In this document: piece by piece, positions 50,101-62,100 of the stretch
Layout: every line of letters starts with the position of its first letter
How positions within the stretch are numbered: the stretch's first letter is position 1
Made by a program: the position numbers and the translations under genes
Assembly: GCF_037042905.1 (NCBI RefSeq)
Contig: NW_026974140.1
Span: 15,364,001-15,428,000 of the forward strand
DNA from: Lytechinus pictus
Lineage: Eukaryota; Echinodermata; Echinoidea; Temnopleuroida; Toxopneustidae
DNA: 64,000 nucleotides
Reading direction: 5' to 3'
Notes under the pieces: generated by a model
The model's input: only the letters and a program-made list of their open reading frames with translations
Databases searched by the model: none
Told to the model about the DNA's origin: nothing

Positions 50101-53100
50101 TCTCAATGTAATCATATTGATCATCTTCCAGCAAGGCATAGGATGACTCATGGGGCTTCTGAAGGTTAGCACCAAACAGACGAGCCTGGTTGGACAAAAA
50201 GACAATATTTGCATACCTGTAACAATTTTGTGTACATACTGAATGATGGGAAACTTGAACTTTGGCTTTGAGACCTCAAAAACTTATCAGTGCATACATG
50301 ACAAAAGTTTGAGTTAATCTTCCCAGGAGGATAAATGTGGGATTGATGAAAGTAAAACCCTGAACCTGATGCTTCCAGCAACCACCTATGGTGGAAAGAG
50401 GCACGGAAATTCCAATATCTATTCTATCTTGTTGCTCAACCTAAACACTTGCAAGAAAATATTAATTATCAATATGAAACTGATACTTACACGGTAACAC
50501 AGAACTAAAAATAATTTCTACGAGCATGCACATGTTACTCATGACCAATACCATGACCAATTCAGCCATTTGGCTGCGACTCAGGTTTTTTAATCATAGA
50601 ATTAGAATATTACCTTGATTTCTTCCTCATCTGATGTAATAAAGCTCTCACTAGGGGTTTGCTCTGATCCTGCAAAGTTCATCCATGCTGGCATTGGCTG
50701 CAAATAAGAAAGAAGAAAATATGTAAATGATTAGTTGGACCACACCATATAAAGAACATTATATTTTAGTAATAGTCACTTTCACCACACATGAAATAAA
50801 TATCATTCATAAATGTTAACAGCATCAACACGCTCTATCAAGAGTAGACAATAAACAAATGCAAATGTCATTCTGAATCTATGACAAAATTGCTCAGTTT
50901 TTCATTTACAAACACTTTTAAGGCATTTTATGTCATTGACAGCATATAAATATGCTCAAGAAGCCTCTGTGCATCACTGTGTGAAAACTCTCTAATGATT
51001 TGAATAAAATATGATATTTGTATTCCATGTACAATGTTGAACACTCACCCTCTCTGATGGCAGGGTAGGGGCCTCTGATGCTGAAGCATTAGTATTATCA
51101 TCTGTGAGATACTTTGAGACAAGGTCCTGTAGGGCGTAGAGAGCCCTCTGTCGAAGGTAGTCTGAATTGAGCATCTGAAGCTCACGGAACAGCTCGATGA
51201 GGAAGTGTGGTCTGGTCTCATTTTGAGAGATGAGTGACGCCACTTCTGAGTAGATAGATTCACGGAGGGCTTCAAAGAGAGAGAACTCACTCCCTGCATC
51301 AGACTCACTGAGTGATTAGAGAGAGAGGTTGACATATTATAATGAATGCAAGGAACTCCATGACCATATACAACATTTGTGTGTAAGGAAATGAGCAAAG
51401 AAAACAAAAAATAACCATTCAGATACAAATATAAACTCCAATGCAGATGCTCTATATGGCACACGCCACAATTTGTTATGGACAAAATTTCTGAACTTAT
51501 TTGACTGACAAGAATAAATGAATATACCTCAGACAGCAAGCATCTTGACTCACAGAATAACACTTTCGCCAACTTAGAATTTTTTTTTACAAATACTATT
51601 TTGTACACATTAAAAATTATGAAAACACAAAAAATATACTTACAGTTCACTAGTCTGTGACCTGATTGACCTGTCAGTGTCTTGCTGTACTTGCTGCTGC
51701 TGCTGACCTCTGCCTTTTGACCTTCCTCCATTGTTACCCTTATCACTCATATCACCGGGTAGACTAGACATAGAGACTGTGCTTACAATGCTAGCAGTGT
51801 CTAGGAATGCAGTCCCACTGATGGAGGAACTTAACCCTGTACCCATCTTGGGTCCGAGAAGCTTGGCTAGACGTGCACTGGGTTGGTTGGACTGGCTTGA
51901 TAGCTGAGCTCTGGCTTGGGATGCACTGCTTGGCATTGGATGTTTGCCTGAAGAATTACATGGGGAAAAGCAGGATTATTTTCATCCTTCTTCACGAGTT
52001 GCATTAAATGCTGAACAATTGAAGAAACAGAGTAAATGAACAGTGCCAGAGGTTTGTCTTAATTTTAGGGGATTGAAAAAAACTTATGATACAAGTAATG
52101 GGAGAGAGACTTAATGATTCAAGAACATGAAAAATATCATCATTTGCATCATCAATACTATCAATATCATTATCAACATCATCATCATCATCATTACCTT
52201 CTCTGTTAGATGATGTATTTGATCTCTGACTTCCTAACTCGTCCCGTAATCTCCTCTGCTGCTCTCTGTAATAATTTTATAAAAAAAAACAAATACAAAA
52301 TTGACGCTGAAATCCAGGGTCTACTAACCGTATGAGGAAGTTGAGCAAATATCCTTATAATTAGAAATCTTACATATGCAATAAATTGTGGTATTCATAG
52401 TTAAAAAATAAACCTGTGAATGTTAATATAACACAAAACAAAAGAAAAATACTGTAACAATTTGCAGCAAATACTATCAAACTAGATTAAAATTGCATGA
52501 AACATCTTTCTATTGAACAAATCAAATGCCAAAAACATATCTAGTATTGTATTAATGTACTAGTAATGGAAACTTAACTTAAAAATGATATTTGATTATT
52601 AAAGTCTAGCATGAAGTTTTATAATCTTCCAACCCAACCCATTTGATCAGTAACCAATCTCGGTTACAAAAGATCAAATAACTTACGTTCTTTTCAGAAG
52701 GCTGGTAATATCAAGTGGAGGTACAGCGATCTCTTCCCTTGACTCTGATTGATCCCTTGCTAAGATATCATTGATGTCTCCAATCCCACTGTCCAAGGTG
52801 TACCCTCCCATCATCCTTGATGCCTTGCAGCTTGTAGCACTATTCAGATAGGCAGTTTCAAACTCGTCATCATCGTTGCTCACTTGAGCTGTGTTGGGTG
52901 GTACATGGTAGGAGGCTGCACCGCTTAACCTCTGCTGAGTGGCTTGACGGGCATAAGGGTTGTAGGTGTCCCTCTGGCCAGTACCACCTTCGTTCAGGTC
53001 GTTGGGAGTGTAGGGGTTTGCATAGGGTGAGCGATAGTTGCCTGGACTCGGCTGGCCAAAGCCAGGTGGGAATGTAGGATTCATGTTGAATGGCATCGCT

Positions 53101-56100
53101 GTTGAGGTGTAAAATAAACATGTACAAGAAACCTTGTAAATCTCACATACTGCTATTAAATATTCAACCACCGAACACCAAGTTCTATATGCATACACTA
53201 CAAAAATGCATCTGGACAAGAGGGCTTGAGAGAATAGTTTATCTGTAAAGAATGCATATATCATAGTAACATCACTATTCGAATAACTTACATTTCAGAT
53301 GGGCAAAAGACATGTGGTTAGAAACCATATTGTTTTTATGTGTGACGATTCATCACTACTGAATATTCTTTGGTATAGAAATCTAAAACATGTCACAACA
53401 GCCTACAAGAAGATATTCTGCATACACAAGACAATACTGAACATACCTGGATTATACGGAGGAGGTCCATACACTGCATCAGGTCCCATACCAGATGATC
53501 TGCCAAAGGGTGGTGACTGGCCTGGATACCCCATACCTAATGGTCTCTGTGGATTCCTGTACATGGGTGGAGCATTGTTATTGGTATTGGTGTTGGCTGC
53601 TGCCACGGCTGCACCTACATCAAAGGAAGCTTCCGAGTTTCTCTCTTCAAGCTGGCCACGCAGGCTCTGGATCTGAGTCTGCTGTTGATATAGCTGGTTA
53701 TAGGCACTATTCAAGTTCAGCATCAGTTGTTGATGCTGCATGCGAAGATTGTAGTTCTGGACAAGGTCATCTAGGTGAGCTTCTCCAGGAGAGAATGGAT
53801 TGGGACCTACAGATGCAGCCTGTAACCCACCACGACCAGCTGTTCAGCAAGAAAAAGAATATACACATAATTAATATATGTGATGCCAAAGACATTCTAT
53901 GGATTGTGCTATCAGTGATATATGTGCATTTAACAAAGGAAAAAAGAAAGGCCTACTCCATTTACTTACTAAATATACAAATGTTGATATGAAACAGATT
54001 TACATCATAAGTTACCAAAATTCATCCAATACTTCATGTTTGTACAACCCCTCCCCTTCCCACCCCAATCAAACACAGCCACACCTTACCATAAAATATC
54101 ATGTCACATAGCAGATAACAATCACCTAATATGAATCAGAGATACTTAAATGCTGTAGGTGAAGGGTAAACCAGACCATTCCAATCCACAGGGGAAAAAA
54201 AGATTAAAAACGATGCTACAACTACCGAGACTGAATGCAGAAGACAACATACCATTAAGTGATCCTGAGAGAAGATTACTCATAGATTGTTGATCTGAAA
54301 TAAGAGACTGGCACATTCCCATGCTATTTGATAGCTGTCTCTGTAGCTGTTGAATATGACCCTGTAGAGCCTGAACAGCAGGATCCTCCTCATAGCCATC
54401 AGATACAAGCTCCTCGGCTGAACGGATGTTCTCTTGCCTGTACAACATTAAATAAAATAATGAAAAGCGTTGTGAATTTGAGTGCACAATAGCCCCGGCA
54501 GAAAGCCCTCAGGAGGACAAGGCATTTAAAAAAAAATTGTTCATCACTTTAGAACCACTGTCAATAAAAGCGGAATTTTACAAGCAGCATGGCAAGAGGT
54601 GGGAACCTCGTCATAATGGGCTAGCTCAAGGGATAGTGACCAATGGCATATGAAAAACAACTGCAATCATCAAACCAACATTGTCAATGGTATCAAAACC
54701 TCAGCCAGTCACCTAAATGAATTTCCAATAGCCACTATACTCCACCTTTTATGATACAGGGGGTTTGTCTTGAGTAGCTTCACATAATGATCTATTTTGC
54801 AATAAATAATAAATAAAATCTTTCTCATTAAGCTAAATACAAAATTCAAACACAACCAAATTTTCTCCTAATCAAAAGCAAGCATTTGTGGCATGCATTT
54901 ATACCCAACTCTTTATACAACAGGCCCCAAATTCTACTGGTTATCTTCCCCCCACTAAGGAGATCATACCTGAGACGACTCTGCCTATCAGTAGCTGAGT
55001 TGATGTGCTTAGGGTATCTTATACCATGCCTAGCTGCATCCATTGATGACGTCTCCCCATCATCTTCTATGGTTACTCTCTTTACTCCTGGGTAAGGTTG
55101 GACTTTTCTTCTTCTGTTTGGTTTAGTACCTGACTCAATGGTGTAGGTATCAGAGGTCACAGTGCTCTGTTCCTGTTGAATAGTAAATGTATACAACAGA
55201 AGTTAATATTGTCATTTCAAATAAAGCAGAAGCAATGTATGCTTCACAATAATAAAAATTACAAATGTGGAAAATGTTGCAAATAGGGAGACCTTCTTTC
55301 CTAAATGTTTGCATTTCTTTATTAAAAACACAAAGAAATATGACTTTTTGACTGAGAAAAAAATGAATTGGCCACACACCGACATTACAACCATAAATAT
55401 AAGTATAAATAATCTTGTCCATAAAAAGGGTACAAAACAATGCAAACAAAACATAGCAATCCTAAAACTAATGATAATGAAGAAAAAAATAGGCAACATG
55501 TATGATAGAAAAGGATGTGTCAATTTAAAACTCCACGCTTGTTAAAAAAACAACAACATGAAAATTCAAGAATCTTTTAAACTGAAACTTACCTCCTCTT
55601 CCTCTTCTTCCACCTGTAAGAGAGCATCCCCTGGATAACCATCCTCTAATCCTTCATCTTCACTCACCTGGGTTGATCCACCCCAGGTTGCTGCAGCTGT
55701 GATATCAGCACTACGCATACTCATTCTGCCGGCATCAAGCAATAATTCCCTGTTAAGTCATTCAATGAATGATGAGCAAGACAGAGAGAGAGAGCGAAAG
55801 GGGGCAAGGGGAAGGGATAAAATGGACAGATAATAGAAATGAAAAGAGAAAAATGCACAGTAATTTTTTAATGTATTCCAAGCAGCACCCAAAAGACACA
55901 TCAAAAAATATTTTCATTTCATATCACACCAAGAAACAGCAAAGCAATAGAAGAAATGAGAGATTCAAATTTCACAAATACATCACACTATCACTAATAA
56001 GAAAGAACATATGAATTTTCTGACACTATATTTTACTTCTACATATTTTTCTTCTTAACATACTATAACTGTTGAAGTATTTCATGCAAGACAAGCAGGC

Positions 56101-59100
56101 AAAAACAAACCCTATTTCACAGAGCGCACATACAATAGCAAGTTCCCCCAAAATAGTCAATACTCTATACTTGGGATGATAAATTTGAAGAACAGAAAAT
56201 AGCATTATACCTTCTTGATAAACATACAATTACTGCAATCAAGAAAAGTAAAATGAAGTATTGAAAAAAAAATTCATTTCATTCTTTCATTCAATTGACT
56301 TCCTAATTCTAGAAATTTCTGTTTAAACTTTTATGTAGATGACATAAATCAAAATATAAAGCTCAAAGTTTCAATATCTACAAAAGAAATAGGCTGAATT
56401 TGATGTCACTTTTCCTGTCTGCAGTGGGATTACAGGCTCAAATTAACTACTGCAGCATGCACAAATGAATACATAAACATACTGCAAGTTTTTACCTGAT
56501 TAAAATAGCCATATCTGATCTTAGTCTGGAAGAAGCAATACAATAATTGTAGATTTTAATCACGAAAATGCAAAGCTTGGATTTCAATAAGTTTGGCATT
56601 CAAATTTTGCAAAATGACAGGAAAATAAATCCATATCACCAAGTTCATTTTCCAATTTCAGAGGAGTAATATTTGAAAAGGAATATTGCAAAGAGGCATT
56701 CATTCTTTAGAACATATTACAAGGTATTAGTTGAAAGTTGGAGAGTAGAGCAACAAACACAATGAGAAAATGTACAAAGAAAGTCTGATCAATTAAAATG
56801 TTGATTAATCTACATGTAACTAATTATCTAATAATATAATAATAAATGGCATCATTTGATAAAGTAATCAATAAATTTGATATAATTGATACGTTACTTA
56901 TAAATTGAAAAGTTGTTTACGAATTTAGACAACAGTGGAAATAAATTGCTTACCTGAATAAATCATTGTCATATTCTGCTAAATCTGTCTGAAGAGAATA
57001 CTCATCAGATCCTTCACGTAACCTCTGTAATTAAATTAGAAAAAAAAGTATACGATGAAGAACTATAAATTATTCATTACTTAAGGAAAATCAAACCAAA
57101 GTTTGTACATTCATTTTTATATTCCTTCAAATTAATGAGAACAAAGTACAGTAGCTTGTAATGCTTTAATATACATACCTCTCTGTTCATTTTGACAATA
57201 TGAAGTAAGTCTGAAAGCTCATTTTTCTTCTGCCTAAGTTCACTCTGAAGAGCTTTATTTCTCCTCATCTCAGAGAACACCTCCTCACGGCTTGGAGTAG
57301 CAACAGCTAGAGTACACAAAACAAGAATAGTTGGTAAGAAAGGTTGAGTTACACATCATCTAAAAAGGTCACTGACACTGGATTAGCCCAACCTTTGATA
57401 ATCATAAAATACAAGATGTGTGGCCAATAAAATTTACATGTACATTGCAATGCTAAATGCTGTTATTTGCCTGATTTACTTGCACAAACTTGATCAAGAA
57501 ATGGGGCCATGCAAACTGCTCAAGACATTTTAAATATTATTTACCCATGAGGGGAAATTTGTTTATTACATAAAACATGTAATATTTCTTGCTGGTGCAT
57601 GACATCCAATAATGTGAGTGAAGGTAATTTTGATTTTAATTTTTTTTTATAAAAGATAAATAGAAATTTGAAACTTACATTGGACATTGGTTGATGCATC
57701 TCTCTTTGTGGGTGGAATGATGTTCACTGATTTCATCCCAGGTTTAGCTGGTGGCTGGACAGGGAGAGAGAAAGGGGGTGGATAAAAATATAATTCAAGC
57801 ATATCCCTTTAACTATATCTTTTTAATTTACCAACACTTTTTTCAAGCTATGTTTTCACTACAGTTCAAATAATGAATTAAATAATTTTTTTACATAGAA
57901 AAATTCTTCTTTGATCATCGCTGATCTAGTCATTACCTCATTGTAATCCTTACATTCAATACACAAGAATTACATCCAAATGGAATACAAGCTCCACAAT
58001 TTATTAACTATTATTATAGGAATATTTGTCCATTACAGAGAATATAATCAGAACCTTACTTTTCTGACAGGAGGAAGGTTCTCATTGAGTTCCTTGAGCT
58101 GTTGTTGGACGCCTAGAAGACGATGTCTTTCAGCCATAAGACTCTGAAGCTCACGTCTCTGCTGATTCATCTTAGCCTCATAATAGGCTTCCCTATGATA
58201 AACATTACACAAACAATAATATCAATGTCATATCAAACACACGTCTACCATACGGGAAAGATTCCATGCATCTTCATCGACACCACTGAATAACTCAGTA
58301 CAAACTAAATGTGATGAACAGCATAAGATGTTATCAAACACATCCACTTAAGATAGACAGAAAATTGATTATTTGCCTTTCTATAAATATCAGCAATACA
58401 CAATGGAAATACATTACCACTTATTGATTTCAGCAAAGCATTGTTTACAGTGAGTATACCCTTCTAGCCACATGCTGTAGCACTGCTTATCAGAATGCAT
58501 TCCAGGACACAGCATGTGTTTAACTGCCAATTTTCTTCACTTTGCCGTTTACATATGTAATCAATAGGTTGACATTCCAAAGGTGTGTTGACATTTCAGA
58601 TTGTTTGAAATATGACTCATGCATTGTGTACACAGTCTAATATCCATTCAATTACTTCGGGACCAAGGACAGCATACATTGTGATGGAAAAATAGTCTGG
58701 ACAAAAAAATCAAGGACATTTAAATCCTTCAATGAACACAAATTTAAAAAAAAAGGGAAAAGGACATGAGAGTAAAATGGGGGAGATAAAGAAATATATA
58801 AAACTTAGGAAAAAAGTAGAGTCAACAAGAGAGAGAGGAAGATAGAGAATTAAATAGAAGGTAAATGAAAAGAATGGAGAGAAGGAAGAAAAGGGAAGAC
58901 AAGAAAAATTGAAAAAGAAATAGGTAATAAGTTAAGATGACATAAAACAAAGCAATTAACTGTTGTGAGATGAAATCAATATCTCACAAGTATGGAAAAT
59001 AATTTCTTACCTAGTTTCCCTGGCAAAATCTGCAGGAATCTGTTCTTCTCTATTAGGCATTCTATGATCACCAGTAGCACCAGCCATAGCAAATTCACTA

Positions 59101-62100
59101 CCACTCTCCTCAACAGTTTCCTCTTCTTCCTCTTCATCCCCGTCATCTTCTTCCTCCTCATCATCCTCCTCGTCTTCATTGTTTGTTTCTGAATACTCAG
59201 CAGTAAGGCCAGCCGCAAGCTCAGCCAGGTCATCGGGCAAGGCAGTAGCAACTTCAGGGGTCTGTTGTACCATGGCTACAAGTGACTGGAGTTGGCGTAA
59301 CTTATGCTTGGCTTCTTGCAGTTTCCTACAATAAGGACGAAATAGATGATTGTTTTGCACTGAATAAGACTCAAATGGGTACTTCATTGGAAGGTATAAA
59401 AAAAAAACTTTAAAATGATAACATGCCATGCTTACATTAAAAATGTAGCAAAACCATTGCATACCAAATTTTGCAAGCGATAAGAATGTTCACCTGAACC
59501 TTTTTGTAAGAGATGAAGCCATTCCTCTATATATCAAAAATGTTTTTTCATATTACAAAAGGATTGGTTTCTCCCTATTGATCAAAATTAAGACACTGTT
59601 GCATACAAGACAATCAAAATAAAGAGATTTTAGTGTGCATACTGAAACTGCATAGAATTAGCTGGATATATGTTCACTATGCACAATGCCGGAAAAATTC
59701 TTGCCATGCGTAGCAATGACCATTTGTACAGTGCTCGTATTCACCACATTTCAACACTCACAATACTTAGACAAATTAATCTGTATATGAATATATGAGC
59801 TGGTATTACAGAAATTCATTCAATTATAACCTTCTAATAATTATACAATTAACTCTTTTTGTGCCACTAAATCTTTTCTGTGCCAGGTTTATTGCACAGG
59901 TACTTAAAGTATGCATGAGTGAACAAGCTACTATGCATGCATTAAGCAGAGCTAGATAGATCACTGTACAGAGCTAGGGCAGCTTAACCCAAAAGGCCAA
60001 GGGGGGGCGGTGGAATCCGCCCCCCCTCGACATTTTTCGCGATTAATCCGCCGCGCGAAATTTTTTGACCGCGCCGCTCACTGACTTTTTACTTTCAAGT
60101 CTCGCGCAACTTTTGAGACAAAATTTGCGATGCCCGGGTATGCGGTTACGAAATTACGCAACATTATGTAAGTGCATGTCAGACCCGAAATTGATCAAAA
60201 ATCCAATAAAAATTGTGTATTTAGCCAAAATTCATGAATGTATCATTATTTCTACTTTTACTGATTTAAATTAATTAATTTTGTCTTGTGTATGACAAGA
60301 ATTAAGTCTGCAACAATTTCCATCAAAAAACAATAAAAAACAAGAAGTAAAAAAATAAGAAATACATAAGAAATTAAAAAAACAATGAAATACATGAGAA
60401 AAAAATTGCAATACCAATTTTTTTTTAATGTACATTTGATCAGAATCCTACAAAGAGTCTGTAAATAAAAAATTAGCAATTTAGGGGCTATAATAAGTTA
60501 AAGGAGAATGAAACCCTTGAAACAAGCTGAATCCATATCAAAGAGAAAAATCAAAGAAACATATTGTTGGAAGTTTGAGGAAGATTGAATGAATAATAAG
60601 AAAGTTATGAGCATTTGAATATTGAGATCACTAATGCCATGTAGATCTTCCCATTGGCAATGCGACCAAGATCTGTGATGTCACACACGTACAACTCCCT
60701 CATAACTTTAGTACTTATTTCACTTATATTCTCACTTTTATAGAGTCTATCACAAGGTGAGGTGTTCTCTTTATATGAGAGGACAAGTACAGAGGTTTCA
60801 CAACATTATATCATTGATGCATCGTTTGTCATATGATTAGAATGAGCAAAAAGAGATGTTTTGGGGTATATTTTCAGTGTCCAAAAGGGGAGAGTTGTTC
60901 ATCAGTGACATAATAGATCTTGGTCGCATTGCCAATGGGAGGATCTCCATAGCATTAGTGATCTCGACATTCAAATGCTCATAACTCTTCTATTGCTAGT
61001 CCTATTTTACTCAAACTTTTGTTGATCTTATTCTTTGATTTTTCTGCTTTCACAAAAGCTAACTTGCTCCAAGAGTTTCATTCTCCTTTAATTAGAGCAA
61101 ATGTTTTATTTCATGCATAAATTAGCATATTTAATTCATAAAAAAAAAAATCACATTTTTTCAGCCTTAGATTTTATCGTACACTACCACTGTGCAAATT
61201 ATTGCAGCGCTCGTGCAATCGACGGCCGAGACCTCAGGGGGAGGGGGTGGAATCCGCCCCCCTCGACTGTGAGATGGGTCCAAATAACCCGGCTCTTTTA
61301 GGGTTAAGGGTCACTCATACCTGACTTTCTCTTTGATTTCTGGATCATCACCCCATGCTGCTAGTATAGAGCTGTGGTTACTTTCTGTCTCAGTCTCTGT
61401 TTCAGTCTCAGTAACTGTACTGGTGGTCTGACCTGATCCAACCTGTACATACGCACCATCTCCTCCATAAGACATCTGAAAAGTCAAAAAGATATATTCC
61501 CTGTATACTGAGCTTCTTTCCATTAAAATGATGATGCACAGCATTTGTATAACGCCATATATCTGTCAAAGGTGCTTTTTTGGAGGAGCCAGCCAATCTG
61601 GGTCGCCTAGAAGGGCACGCACACAGAACTGTAACCCGCAGGTCTCTCCTCCTGATATAACTGATTGGGGGAATGCAGGTGTACCACTACACCGGGGTTT
61701 CCCCCTACTCTCATTCGAATAGTGCAGTGGGTTCTTAACGTGCAAAGGTGGTGACTCTCCTCTACAATGGGCCTCCATTTAACGTCCTATCTGAGGGACG
61801 GAGTGTTTTCCACTGTATCATAGCCTACATCTATGAAACCCGGGAGACGTTTACACACAACACAAATCTAGCAAAATCTGGCAAAATGTAGACAATATCA
61901 CAAAAACAGTGAAGATCATTTAAAATTAGAGGCATATATTCACTGTACTTTGTTAGCCAAATACATATCAATATCATACAAAAGTTTACTTTTATCCAAC
62001 TAAAATATAAGCTCTTTAAAAATTTGGTAGGTAGATTCATAAAAGTGCAAGAGTGATTATCAACTCATAATTCAGAACCACCCCCCCCCCACCTTGGCAA

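Noticed and set aside
51045..51746. 233-codon minus-strand frame
   Set aside because: It covers PCM1 exon 51,049-51,307 in the wrong frame plus the intron; the correct frame matches PCM1.
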